From positions 1 to 64,000 of the forward strand of contig JAQXDW010000095.1 of assembly GCA_029251165.1 (NCBI GenBank): a stretch of DNA of 64,000 bases, in the 5' to 3' direction. Every line of letters begins with the position of its first letter. The first letter of the stretch is position 1. The notes below the pieces were generated by a model. The model did not search any database, was not told the origin of the DNA, and saw only the letters and a list, made by a program, of their open reading frames with translations. Origin of the DNA: Myxococcota bacterium. Lineage in GTDB: Bacteria; Myxococcota_A; UBA796. The position numbers and the translations under genes were made by a program. Shown here one piece after another: positions 17,718 through 26,379 of the stretch.

Positions 17718-18463
17718 GGCATGTCGTCCTCTCCCTTCACGATCATCACCGATCGCTGCTGGTCTGCGGCACCGGGCAGGACATCGAGATCCGCCAGCGG
17801 TGCCCGCCACGCGCGCTGGACCGCACCGGAGACGATCGCCTCGGTGATCTCTTCGTCGTCGAGCAGGAAGAAGATGCGCTCGCTTCCCGCATAGTCGTCG
17901 AGCACCACCGCATGCTCCGTGGTCTCCCCCTTTCCGATCGGCTCGCTGGTCAGGTAGGGCTGCAGCGTGCCGTCGTCCTGGAGGTTGTAGACGGCGATGT
18001 AGCCGTCGGACTCGGCGGTGATGATGTACTGGATGCGATCGCCGGCCTGCGCACGGATGAGGCTTGCCTGGGTGTCGGCTTGCCCGTCTCGGACTCGGAC
18101 GATCTCCAGTCCGATGCCCTCACCTCGGGCCACCATGCCGCCAGGGGTTGCGGGGTCGGTGATGGTGACGGCGAGGATGGCGGCAGCGGCCGCCGCGAGC
18201 CCGCCGAGCAGCATCGGCGGCGGACTCAGGATGCGCCGCCACCACGGCTCGACCTCGGCGGGCAGCCGAAGGACGGGCATGCCCTGTGCGGCATCGGTGA
18301 CCTCGGCATGGATGCGCTGTACCCGGTCGTCGAGCGAAGGATCCGCAGCACGGGCGGCAGCGAGGGCCTCGGCGCGGGCCGGGTCCAGGCGTCCAAGCGC
18401 TGCGAACTCCAGCTCCAGCCGGGTGAAGGTGTCGGAGGGGTCTGCGGGCATGTCGGCTCTCAT
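17714..18463 (-). CDS. Membrane DUF4384 protein, putative anti-sigma factor
   Basis: 249 residues from ATG 18463 (ATGA overlap with the sigma gene). A cytoplasmic helical N-terminus (LELEFAALGRLDPARAEALAAARA) is followed by one transmembrane helix at about 85-105. The extracytoplasmic part carries a DUF4384-type domain (GDRIQYIITAESDGYIAVYNLQDDG, with GSERIFFLLDDEEI). Gene order sigma then single-pass membrane protein is the usual arrangement for a sigma/anti-sigma pair. No HxxxCxxC zinc anti-sigma motif is present. DUF4384 often accompanies caspases, which fits the next gene. Confidence 0.75.
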   Translation of the reverse strand: MRADMPADPSDTFTRLELEFAALGRLDPARAEALAAARAADPSLDDRVQRIHAEVTDAAQGMPVLRLPAEVEPWWRRILSPPPMLLGGLAAAAAAILAVTITDPATPGGMVARGEGIGLEIVRVRDGQADTQASLIRAQAGDRIQYIITAESDGYIAVYNLQDDGTLQPYLTSEPIGKGETTEHAVVLDDYAGSERIFFLLDDEEITEAIVSGAVQRAWRAPLADLDVLPGAADQQRSVMIVKGEDDMP

Positions 18464-18966
18464 GGTGACTCCACGGCGAGCAGGGGGGGGTCGGCACCGA
18501 GCAGGGCACGCGCGCGTGCCTCCAGCCGCGCCAGGTTGCGCCGGATGGTGCGCTGGGAGGTGTCGAAGTGCTCGGCGATCTCCTGGATTCGCCAGCCCTC
18601 GCCCAGCCGCAGCCGCAGCATCGCGGCGTCTCGGGGGCCGAAGCGATCGAGGAGGCGTCGGACATCGAGCTGGGAGCCGGCGCCAGCTCGCTCGGGGGCG
18701 GGCAGGCTGAGCCAGGTGAGGGGATCGTCTTGCCAGGGGCGGCGCTTTCGCAGCACGTCGAGGGAGGTGTTCCGCGCGATGGTCTGGAGCCAGGCGAGGG
18801 GGTGTCGTCCGTCGAACCGTCGCCGAGCCTTCCAGGCGCGCAGGAAGGTCTCCTGGAGGGCCTCGTCGGCGTCGGCTTCGTTGCCGCAGATCGATCGACA
18901 CCGTGCGCGAACAGCCGGTCCGTAGTCGGCGTAGAGCGACTGGAATTCTGCCTGCGTCAAGCTCAT
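18460..18966 (-). CDS. ECF-type RNA polymerase sigma factor
   Basis: 168 residues from ATG 18966, which overlaps the upstream lipoprotein stop by four bases. Region 2 reads LYADYGPAVRARCRSICGNEADADEAL and QETFLRAWKARRRFDGRHPLAWLQTIARN. Region 4 reads GPRDAAMLRLRLGEGWRIQEIAEHF and TSQRTIRRNLARLEARARALL, a clear sigma4 helix-turn-helix. Sigma3 is absent, as in ECF factors. It should direct RNA polymerase to a specific regulon, held in check by the downstream membrane protein. Longer upstream frames are shadows of the lipoprotein gene. Confidence 0.88.
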   Translation of the reverse strand: MSLTQAEFQSLYADYGPAVRARCRSICGNEADADEALQETFLRAWKARRRFDGRHPLAWLQTIARNTSLDVLRKRRPWQDDPLTWLSLPAPERAGAGSQLDVRRLLDRFGPRDAAMLRLRLGEGWRIQEIAEHFDTSQRTIRRNLARLEARARALLGADPPLLAVESP

Positions 18967-19631
18967 TCGTCGCACGCTGCGGTCAGTCCGCCGAGCCCGG
19001 TGCCGGTGAACACCATCTGGGCGGCTCCGGAGAGCCAGGAGATGGACACGACGCGCACTCCCTCCTCCTCCTGCTCCACCAGGTCCTCCTCCGACAGCGG
19101 ATAGAGCGAAGCCGCGAGGGAACCCCGGGCCAGCGCGAGCTCTGGCAGCATGCCGACCCACTGGCTGCCCTCGGTGAATTCGCCGTCGTCTCCATCCAGC
19201 ATGAGATCTTCGGTGAGCGCATCGAGGTCACCCTCGCCCAGCAGCAGCGCTCGGGAATCCACAGCGCCCCATGCGCCAGGCTCGTCAGCCAGCTCTTCTG
19301 CCTCTGCGACCTCGTCGGGATCGACCCGCTCCGGGTTGACCAGGACCAGCAGCCCCAGCGCCCAGCGATACGCGCCCTCTTCGATCCAGACCGGAGACTC
19401 GTAGAGCTCGGGAGGCTCGGCGTAGACCCGGCCCATGGTCAGCTCTGGCGCGATGTCCTCCAGCGCGATGAGGCTGCACTCCGCGAGCAGTCCCTCGTCG
19501 TCGTCGATGAGCCACCGAAGCGACCACGCCGGCTCTGTTGGAAGCGGTGGAATGTCCGACAGCTCCGCCAGGGCATCTCCGCTGAGGAGCCCATCGCCGC
19601 AGCCGGCCAGGACGAGTATGAGCATCGGCAT
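18963..19631 (-). CDS. Acidic lipoprotein at head of sigma/caspase operon
   Basis: 222 residues beginning MPMLILVLAGCGDG, a typical LAGC lipobox. The mature protein is acidic (LIDDDEGLLAECSLIALEDIAPEL) and Leu-rich, with no family I recognise. It lies first in the operon and overlaps the sigma gene, so it may be the surface sensor or a partner of the membrane DUF4384 protein; that is inference only. Confidence 0.68.
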   Translation of the reverse strand: MPMLILVLAGCGDGLLSGDALAELSDIPPLPTEPAWSLRWLIDDDEGLLAECSLIALEDIAPELTMGRVYAEPPELYESPVWIEEGAYRWALGLLVLVNPERVDPDEVAEAEELADEPGAWGAVDSRALLLGEGDLDALTEDLMLDGDDGEFTEGSQWVGMLPELALARGSLAASLYPLSEEDLVEQEEEGVRVVSISWLSGAAQMVFTGTGLGGLTAACDE

Positions 19632-19694
19632 CGTGTGGATCTGCTCCGGTCTGACAGAGAAACGAACCGCACACGATTATGGGGCGTTTTTCTG

Positions 19695-19718
19695 TTTTTT
19701 TTTGGACGCTGTCCAAAA
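19695..19718. promoter_or_regulatory. T-tract plus perfect inverted repeat between divergent lipoprotein genes
   Basis: Nine T (19695-19703) run into TTTTGGAC (19700-19707), a 3-bp centre GCT and GTCCAAAA (19711-19718), a perfect 8-bp inverted repeat. It sits in the 166-bp gap between the divergent genes starting at 19631 and 19798. The position suggests a shared operator or a DNA hairpin; as an intrinsic terminator the T-run would be on the wrong side for the plus strand. Confidence 0.4.
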
Positions 19719-19797
19719 TCGCTGTCGACTGAAGTCGCTGGGAGCGGCATGAGAGAGTGTCCATCAGCGTGCTATGCTCGCCGCCGGAGGAGCCGCC

Positions 19798-20778
19798 ATG
19801 GTCCTGCTGCTGCTGAGTGCCTGCCTGGAGCGGGTGACTGGCGAGGACGTACCACTGGACCCTGCATTCTACGCCGCCCATGAAGGTGAGCATGGCGAGG
19901 GTGGGGTCGGCGGCGGGAGCGCAATCCCGTTCTCTGATGTCGACGGAGAGAAGGTCACGGTTCGCGGCGTGGTCGAGTCGGTCATCGCTGACCTGCCGGT
20001 CGACATCGACGTCCGCGTGCCGGATCCCGCCGCGCCTGGAGGGGTCGCGGGGAAAGGAAAGATCCTCCTTGATTTTCCCGGTGAATTTGAGCTGAGTGTG
20101 CCCCGTGGACTGGGCACGCTGGAGCTTCAGGCCTTTCAGGATGCAGACTCCGACGGCCCGACCGGCGACGATCCCTTCGCCGCTGCATGGCTGGAGGTGG
20201 GCGAGGTTGATGTCACCGATGTCGTCCTCGTCCTGGAGGCGGGTGCGCGCGGAGGCGGCCCGGTCCACGAGGCCGCGCCTCCGGGTGCCCCAGGCGGCGG
20301 TCCGGGCGGCGGTCCGGGCGGCGGCGGAGGCCCCAGCGCGGCAGGCCCAGGGGGCAACCCCGATCCGTTCGCCGGCATCGCGGGGGATCGGGTGGTGCTG
20401 TCGGGAGAGCTGATCTGCGACTGCACCGGCAGCGTCGACCTCGACCTGTTCGCACCAGATAGCGCCGCGCCGGGCGGCCGCCGGATGCTGGGCAAGATGA
20501 AGATGGCGGTGGGAGGGTACGAGCTGCACGTCCCTGAGCACTTCGGACCGCTGATCCTGGAGGGCTTCGTCGACACCACCGGCGACGGACCCTCCCCCGG
20601 CGATGCGATGGGGAAGTACACCGGAAACCCCGTCAACATCGGTGACAACGATATCGACAGCGTCGACATCACACTGCTTGTCCCTGCCGACGGCATGATG
20701 CCCCAGGGCGATCCCAAGCCCCCGCCGAAGCCTGAGGATCTCCAGCCGGCCAGCCCGCCACCGAGCGGCGGGATCTGA
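19798..20778 (+). CDS. Lipoprotein with two copies of a ~75-residue domain
   Basis: The start is ATG 19798, with GGAGGAG six bases upstream; 326 residues. The signal peptide ends LLLLSAC. The mature protein contains two related modules, first at about 55-140 (VTVRGVVESVIADLPVDIDV, DFPGEFELSVP, FQDADSDGPTGDDP) and again at about 205-290 (VVLSGELICDCTGSVDLDLF, AVGGYELHVP, FVDTTGDGPSPGDA). They are separated by a Gly/Pro linker of GGGP repeats, and the protein has a Pro-rich tail. Each module ends in an acidic DxDxDG-like loop that could bind calcium. The family is not recognised. Confidence 0.72.
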   Translation: MVLLLLSACLERVTGEDVPLDPAFYAAHEGEHGEGGVGGGSAIPFSDVDGEKVTVRGVVESVIADLPVDIDVRVPDPAAPGGVAGKGKILLDFPGEFELSVPRGLGTLELQAFQDADSDGPTGDDPFAAAWLEVGEVDVTDVVLVLEAGARGGGPVHEAAPPGAPGGGPGGGPGGGGGPSAAGPGGNPDPFAGIAGDRVVLSGELICDCTGSVDLDLFAPDSAAPGGRRMLGKMKMAVGGYELHVPEHFGPLILEGFVDTTGDGPSPGDAMGKYTGNPVNIGDNDIDSVDITLLVPADGMMPQGDPKPPPKPEDLQPASPPPSGGI

Positions 20779-20843
20779 TCGCCCGGGCGTGACGCGAGGT
20801 GGCGGACTGGCCGCAGCGATGACGCAGTTTTGGACATGAGATG

Positions 20844-20872
20844 ACGGACAGTCCTGAGGACATTGCTATAAT
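20844..20872 (+). promoter_or_regulatory. Promoter with extended -10 for the lamin-tail protein
   Basis: TGCTATAAT carries a consensus -10 (TATAAT at 20867-20872) with the TG extension, 72 bp before the ATG at 20944. A weak -35 (ACGGAC) lies 17 bp upstream and overlaps the small palindrome GGACAGTCC. This is the clearest housekeeping-type promoter in the window. Confidence 0.6.
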
Positions 20873-20943
20873 GCCTGCCGTGCTGTTGCTGTCGTCGGCC
20901 TTCTGGTAAGGTCCGGCCTCCTGACGGCGACTGGAGTGCCGAA

Positions 20944-22575
20944 ATGGGCGTGTTGATAATCAGTGCACTGATGGGTGTGGCTCTTGCCGCAGACTCTCCG
21001 GAGAGCGTCGGCGATCTCACCATCTCTGAGTTCATGGCTGAGCCACAGGAGGTCCCCAATTACACCGGGGAGTGGTTCGAGCTGTACAACGCCTCGGGCA
21101 AGGAGCTGGATCTGCAAGGTCTGGTCGTGCGCGGGGACACCGACTCCGGCTTCACGGTGACCAGCTCGGTCATCGTGCCCGCTGGAGACTATGTGGTGCT
21201 CGGAGTGGGAGACTGCGACGACTACACCAGCTGCTCCTCCAACCAGTACAACGGCGGGATCGCGATGGACTACGTCTACGATCGCACCACCTTTGAGCTG
21301 GACGAGGACGGCGACACGATCCGCATCGTCTTCAACAGCCTCAACATCGATCAGGTCAGCTGGAGCTCTACCTGGCCGATCCAGAACGACTACGCGCTGC
21401 AGGCGAACACCAACGCCTACGATCTGGAGTGGGCCAACAACCTCAACCACAATTGGTGCTCCTCAGACGCCCGCTACGGAGACGAGGCCCTCTACGGAAC
21501 CCCGGGCGAGGCCAACCAGCCCTGCGACGACTCCAACCTCGACGACGACGGCGACGGCTACACCGAGGCCAACGGCGACTGCGACGACACCGACCCCTAC
21601 GTCCATCCCGGCGCCTATGACGGCTCGGTCCACGACGACACCACCGGCGACTACACCCTCGGCGAGGGCTGCTGCGGCAACATCGACGACGACGCGGACT
21701 GCGACGGTGTGCGAGACGATGGTGACCTCGACCGCGACGGCGACGGCTACTCCGAGATCAACGGCGACTGCGACGACAGCGACGCTGAGCGCAACCCGGG
21801 CGCGGTCGAAGAGGACGGCTACACCGGAGTCGATGACGACTGCAACGACTGTGTGGACGACTTCGACGATGACGAGGATGGCTACTCGGACTGTCCTGAG
21901 TGGTCCTCGCCCTTCGACGAAGATCCCGCACAGGCGGACTGCGACGACGACAACGAGACCGCCTTTCCCGGCGCCAGCGAGGCTCCCTACGACGCGATCG
22001 ACAACGACTGCGACGGCTTCGACCAGTGCGACGTCGACGGCGACGGCTACCTCGCGCTGCCCGAGACGGTCTGCTCAGGCCTCGACGCTGACGGCGACGG
22101 GGTGCTGGACTGCTGCGCGGAGGAGGACTTCGAGAACCATCCCGACGGCGCGAAGGTCGAGGGGGACTGCGACGACAACAACGCCGCGGTCAACCCAGGC
22201 AGCACCGAGGGCTCAGTGGAGACCGGCGGTCAGGCGGACGGCATCGACAACGACTGCAACGGCACCATCGATGATCCCTACCAGGATCTCGATCAGGACG
22301 GCTGGGCGGGCTCTGATGGCGACTGCAACGATGACCCCGATGATCCAAACGCCATCTTCATCTACCCCGGCGCGGAGGAGCTCTGTGATGACTTCCTCGA
22401 CAACGACTGCGATGGTCTGTTCAACGATGGCTGCGAGAACCGAGGCAAGTACGCTTCCTTAGAGGGTGGAAGTCTCTGCGGGCTGAGTCCGCGCGGATCC
22501 AATAAGAGTGCGGTGCTGCTGCTGCTGACCCTGATCGCTGTGGTCGTGCGGGCGCGTGGAGAGAGATCATGCTGA
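20944..22575 (+). CDS. Lamin-tail domain + MopE Asp-rich repeats + MYXO-CTERM-like tail, surface protein
   Basis: 543 residues with signal peptide ISALMGVALA. Residues ~20-180 form a lamin-tail domain (ISEFMAEP, GEWFELYNASGKELDLQGL, YGTPGEANQ). From ~195 to 500 come repeated Asp/Cys motifs of the MopE class (DGDGYTEANGDCDDTDP, YDAIDNDCDGFD), which bind metal, probably calcium. The C-terminus has a Cys, a hydrophobic helix (AVLLLLTLIAVVV) and a basic end RARGERSC, matching a MYXO-CTERM-like sorting tail. Together these describe a secreted, surface-anchored protein. It overlaps the OmpA gene by 7 bp. Confidence 0.82.
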   Translation: MGVLIISALMGVALAADSPESVGDLTISEFMAEPQEVPNYTGEWFELYNASGKELDLQGLVVRGDTDSGFTVTSSVIVPAGDYVVLGVGDCDDYTSCSSNQYNGGIAMDYVYDRTTFELDEDGDTIRIVFNSLNIDQVSWSSTWPIQNDYALQANTNAYDLEWANNLNHNWCSSDARYGDEALYGTPGEANQPCDDSNLDDDGDGYTEANGDCDDTDPYVHPGAYDGSVHDDTTGDYTLGEGCCGNIDDDADCDGVRDDGDLDRDGDGYSEINGDCDDSDAERNPGAVEEDGYTGVDDDCNDCVDDFDDDEDGYSDCPEWSSPFDEDPAQADCDDDNETAFPGASEAPYDAIDNDCDGFDQCDVDGDGYLALPETVCSGLDADGDGVLDCCAEEDFENHPDGAKVEGDCDDNNAAVNPGSTEGSVETGGQADGIDNDCNGTIDDPYQDLDQDGWAGSDGDCNDDPDDPNAIFIYPGAEELCDDFLDNDCDGLFNDGCENRGKYASLEGGSLCGLSPRGSNKSAVLLLLTLIAVVVRARGERSC

Positions 22576-24398
22576 TTGCGCTGGCGCTGTCGCTGTCCGC
22601 CCAGGCCCAGGACAATGAAGACGCGCAGGATCACACCATCGACTTCGAGCTGTTCCGGCCCTACCCGGACGCCATGGGCTACCTCGGGGTGCCCTCCGCA
22701 GCGACCCTGGGTCACCTGCAGGTCGGGTTCTCGTTCTGGGGCAACTATCAGAACGATCCGCTCGTCTTGAGCTACGATGGAGAGCGTGTCGCACCGAAGG
22801 CTGCGCTGGTCGATGGTGACGACGGCGACGGCGTCGTCGATGACCGGTTCACCAGCAATGTTCAGGTCGGAATCGGCCTGTCCCGGTACTTCTCGCTGAC
22901 CGCTGATGTCCCGCTCATCTTCTGGCAGGATGGCTACTCTCTCGACGGCATCGACAACCCGATCGTCGAGCCCGACGCCCTGATCACGTCTGGCGTCGGA
23001 GACGTCCGGCTTCAGCCCAAGGTGGTGGCGCTGGACCGGGATCGCATGCCGGTCGGCCTGTCCATCGCCGTGCCCGTGAGCGTGCCCACTGGCGGTGGCG
23101 GCTCGTTCCTCGGAGAGGAAGCCTTCACCATCACTCCGACCGTGATCACTGAGGTCTCCAACGGCTCGATCATGGCGCGGGAGTACACCGTGCGGTCATC
23201 GTTTGTGCTCGGCTATCGGGTGCGGGACCAGGGACGACTCCGAGACGTCCGTCTGGCAAACGAGATGGTCTATGGAGCCGCCCTGGGCTTCCACCCGGCG
23301 GATCCGATTGAGCTGATGATCGAGGCACGCGGCAACGTCGGCGGCTCTCGTACCGCGCAGAACCCGGCAGAGGTCCTCGGCGGCGCCAAGTTCCTCATCG
23401 GCCGCTACGTCAACATCAACGTCGGCGGCGGCGCGGGCATCGTGTCGGGACTCGGTGCGCCGGACTACCGCCTCGTCTTCGGCCTCAGCCTCGCTCCGTC
23501 CTTCGACCCCAACGCCCGGGACTCTGACAAGGACGGCATCTCCGACGGCATGGATCGCTGTCCGAAGGATCCTGAGGATCTCGACGGCTTCCAGGACGAG
23601 GACGGCTGCCCGGACCTCGACAACGACGTCGACAACATCCCCGACACTCAGGATCAGTGCCCCAACGATCCTGAGGACGACGACGGCTGGCTCGACAACG
23701 ACGGCTGCCCGGACACCGACAACGACAAGGACGCCATCCTCGACGTCGCCGATCGCTGCCCCAACGATGCTGAGACCGCCAACGGCTACATGGACGACGA
23801 CGGCTGCCCCGACGAGGCGCCCATCGACGACACCGACGGTGATGGCTACCGCGACGACGTCGACCGCTGCCCATACGATGCCGAGGACTTCGACGGCTTC
23901 CAGGACGAGGACGGCTGTCCAGACCTCGACAACGACAACGACGGCATCTCCGACAGCGTCGATCAGTGCCCGACGGTTCGCGAGGTGTTCAACGGGGTCG
24001 ATGACGAGGACGGCTGCCCGGACGAGGGACGGGTCGTGGTCGAGTCCGGCTCGATCAAGATCCTGGAGAAGATCTACTTCGAGTCTGGCAAGGCAACGAT
24101 CCAGGCGCGCTCCAACAGCCTCATCGATGAGATCGCTGCCACCATCGAGTCCCGTCCGGAGATCCTCAAGATCCGGGTCGAGGGTCACACCGACAGCGTC
24201 GGCGGCGACATGAACAACCTGCGGCTGTCGCAGTCCCGCGCAGAGGCGGTGGTCACGGCCCTCGTCCAGCGCGGCATCTCGAGCGATCGCCTCGACGGCG
24301 TCGGCTTCGGTGAGATGCGCTCGATCGCGACCAACGACACCGAAGAGGGACGCGCAGAGAACCGCCGGGTCGAGTTCATCATCGTCGATCGCAAGTAG
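22569..24398 (+). CDS. OmpA-family outer-membrane protein with thrombospondin type 3 repeats
   Basis: 609 residues with signal peptide LIALALSLSAQAQ. Residues ~30-310 look like a beta-barrel (alternating strands, GLSRYFSLTADVPL). Residues ~320-490 hold about six calcium-binding TSP3 repeats (DSDKDGISDGMDRCPKDPED and similar). Residues ~500-609 are a peptidoglycan-binding OmpA domain (IYFESGKATIQ, RVEGHTDSVGGDMNNLRLS, NRRVEFIIV). It anchors the outer membrane to the wall. Co-translation with the preceding surface protein suggests the two are made together, perhaps as export or anchoring partners. Confidence 0.9.
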   Translation: MLIALALSLSAQAQDNEDAQDHTIDFELFRPYPDAMGYLGVPSAATLGHLQVGFSFWGNYQNDPLVLSYDGERVAPKAALVDGDDGDGVVDDRFTSNVQVGIGLSRYFSLTADVPLIFWQDGYSLDGIDNPIVEPDALITSGVGDVRLQPKVVALDRDRMPVGLSIAVPVSVPTGGGGSFLGEEAFTITPTVITEVSNGSIMAREYTVRSSFVLGYRVRDQGRLRDVRLANEMVYGAALGFHPADPIELMIEARGNVGGSRTAQNPAEVLGGAKFLIGRYVNINVGGGAGIVSGLGAPDYRLVFGLSLAPSFDPNARDSDKDGISDGMDRCPKDPEDLDGFQDEDGCPDLDNDVDNIPDTQDQCPNDPEDDDGWLDNDGCPDTDNDKDAILDVADRCPNDAETANGYMDDDGCPDEAPIDDTDGDGYRDDVDRCPYDAEDFDGFQDEDGCPDLDNDNDGISDSVDQCPTVREVFNGVDDEDGCPDEGRVVVESGSIKILEKIYFESGKATIQARSNSLIDEIAATIESRPEILKIRVEGHTDSVGGDMNNLRLSQSRAEAVVTALVQRGISSDRLDGVGFGEMRSIATNDTEEGRAENRRVEFIIVDRK

Positions 24399-24417
24399 AC
24401 GGCTGAGGCGTGTGCAT

Positions 24418-24437
24418 GACACGGGCCTCTCCGTGTC
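24418..24437 (+). terminator. Stem-loop after the ompA-family gene
   Basis: GACACGG (24418-24424) pairs with CCGTGTC (24431-24437) around a 6-nt loop, 20 bp after the stop, and outer GAGGC/GCCTC can extend it. There is no clear T-run. The rest of the ~370-bp gap to 24768 has several small open frames on both strands but none with a convincing start, coding bias or family, so I see no gene there. Confidence 0.45.
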
Positions 24438-24768
24438 GCCTCTGCGTTCCCCGGTCCCGGCCTCAGCAGGAGGCTCGGGAAAAGGCGGAGAGTTCAGTCT
24501 TGCGCCGCCTTGTTGGCGGTCAGTCCTTGTTTGTTGGGTTCTCTGTGCCCTCTTGTTGTATGATGATGGCCCAGTCCCCTTCGTGAGGTCACCGTGGAGA
24601 CCCTCAGCTTGTCTGCCGTCTGCCTGGTCTGCATCACCGAGACGCTCGACCCCAGCGGACCGCAGCGCGCTGGAAAAGATGCCGCCATCACGGCCTGTTG
24701 TCTCCGCTGGGGTGAACAGCACGGACATGAACCTGGCTGCGGCTGAGAACTGAATTGTGAGGATGGAG

Positions 24769-26145
24769 ATGAGATCACTGGTATTGATGAGCCTGTGCGT
24801 GGGTGCTCTGTTGGTTGGCTGTGGTGACAAGGATGTCACCACCGACACCGCTGACCTGGACACGGACGACACCACCGACACCGACACCGATGACACCGAC
24901 ACCGATGACACCATGGTGCCCGAGGAGCCGGTTCAGGTGCTCATCGAGGGTGTGGTCCGGGTGCAGCTGTACACCGAAGATGAAGACGGCGAGCGCACCT
25001 ACATCTCCTGGGGAGACAGCTACGGCAGCACCTACCCGTTCGGCTCGATCTTCCTGACCTCCTACACCGAGGGGAAGTCTGGAGACATCGACTACTATGG
25101 CTCCACGATCGTTGCAGCCGCTGACGTCACTCCGGACACCGGCAACGAGTACGCCATCACCATCAACCTCTCGGAAGATGGAACGGTCAGCCTGTACGCT
25201 GCGGTGGATTACTGGGGCGACAACATCATCGGAACCGATGAGCCCATCGGAGTCTACCCCGGCGAGGTTGAGATCATCGAGGGCGAGGATGTGGAGGGAC
25301 TGGACATCACGATCCTGGTTCCCTACTACGACTTCGACGGCAAGGGCGGCGACGTCGGCAGCAAGGGTGGCGACATCGGCAGCAAAGGCTCAGGCTGTGA
25401 CGATGTCTCGATCACCGGTGACATCGACCTCACCCGAGACTTCTCCGGCGGCCGCGCGGTGGGGATGCTGGTGGACAATGCCGGCAATGGGCCCTACGAC
25501 TGGGGCTGGTCGGATCTCACCGCGACCAAGAGCGGAGCCACCGGCACCTACGCCATCAGCACCTGCGAGGACTACGGCACCTTCCAGCTGCGCGGTGCCT
25601 GGGACAGCAACGGCAACGAGCTGATCGATCCGGCGGATCTCTGGGGAAGCTACGCCAACAGTGACGGCGTGGATGCAAACCCGATCGCCATCGGCTCGAA
25701 CAATCTGCCAGGCTACGACATCCTCATCCCGCTGGGGAGCGGTGGCCTGTCGGTCATTCCCTACAGCCGCCTGTCGGGCACCCTCGATGTCGGCGGGGGA
25801 ACCTTCGACGACCTGCCCGAGGACACCAGCGCGGTCTACGTGGTTGCCCTGAAGTACCGTCCGACGACCGGCATCTCCCTGGCGACCCTCTACGAGCAGG
25901 CCTACGACGTGCAGGTGTTCGAGCCGGATGACTTCTCCGGTCAGTCGATCCTCGACTGGTCGCTGAGCGTGCCGTCGAACAGCATCATCTACCTGTGGGC
26001 CTACGCCGACTCCAACAACATCGAGACCGTCAACGAGTCTGGCGAGTTCCTGGCCTCGGGCGGAGACGACGACAACGGCAAGATCGTCACCAGCAGCGGC
26101 CTGAGCGAGGGCAACCACATGACCCTCGGACAGGCTCCGGATTAG
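24769..26145 (+). CDS. Large lipoprotein with Thr/Asp linker, unknown
   Basis: 458 residues from ATG 24769 (GAGG six bases upstream; GTG 24757 and ATG 24763 are alternatives). The lipobox is LLVGC. A Thr/Asp repeat linker (TDTADLDTDDTTDT and on) tethers the globular part. The mature region is beta-rich with repeated patterns such as IYLWAYADSN and LRGAWDSNGN, and a short GKGGDVGSKGGDIGSKG insert near residue 187. It resembles pre-peptidase or carboxypeptidase-regulatory-like beta domains, but I cannot name it. A strong terminator follows. Confidence 0.7.
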   Translation: MRSLVLMSLCVGALLVGCGDKDVTTDTADLDTDDTTDTDTDDTDTDDTMVPEEPVQVLIEGVVRVQLYTEDEDGERTYISWGDSYGSTYPFGSIFLTSYTEGKSGDIDYYGSTIVAAADVTPDTGNEYAITINLSEDGTVSLYAAVDYWGDNIIGTDEPIGVYPGEVEIIEGEDVEGLDITILVPYYDFDGKGGDVGSKGGDIGSKGSGCDDVSITGDIDLTRDFSGGRAVGMLVDNAGNGPYDWGWSDLTATKSGATGTYAISTCEDYGTFQLRGAWDSNGNELIDPADLWGSYANSDGVDANPIAIGSNNLPGYDILIPLGSGGLSVIPYSRLSGTLDVGGGTFDDLPEDTSAVYVVALKYRPTTGISLATLYEQAYDVQVFEPDDFSGQSILDWSLSVPSNSIIYLWAYADSNNIETVNESGEFLASGGDDDNGKIVTSSGLSEGNHMTLGQAPD

Positions 26146-26169
26146 GGGCGTCCTGCCCGTTGAACAGAG

Positions 26170-26200
26170 CGCCGAGGTCATCCCGACCTCGGCGTCTTTC
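26170..26200 (+). terminator. Rho-independent terminator
   Basis: CGCCGAGGTC (26170-26179) and GACCTCGGCG (26185-26194) form a perfect 10-bp stem with loop ATCCC, followed by TCTTTC. It lies 25 bp after the large lipoprotein gene and is the best terminator in the window. Confidence 0.82.
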
Positions 26201-26379
26201 GTGGGGCTTCTTCACACGGATCCAGGACCGGAGTGTCTCAGGGCGACTCCAGGATCTGGCCGGAGGAGGCGTCTGTCTGGAGAGGCGGACGAGAAATCTT
26301 GAGCCGATCCGGCAGGAAAGCGAGGGGTGTTGTGCTACAAAGAGGCCCCCGTCCGGTCTGAAAACCCAGGAAGAAGATC

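Noticed and set aside
21191..22462. 423-codon plus-strand Thr/Ala/Arg-rich frame
   Set aside because: Shifted reading of the GAC-rich repeats of the lamin-tail/MopE protein.
23196..24914. 572-codon minus-strand frame opposite the OmpA gene
   Set aside because: Val/Asp-rich antisense of the GC-rich TSP3 repeats; the plus-strand frame has signal peptide, TSP3 and OmpA motifs.
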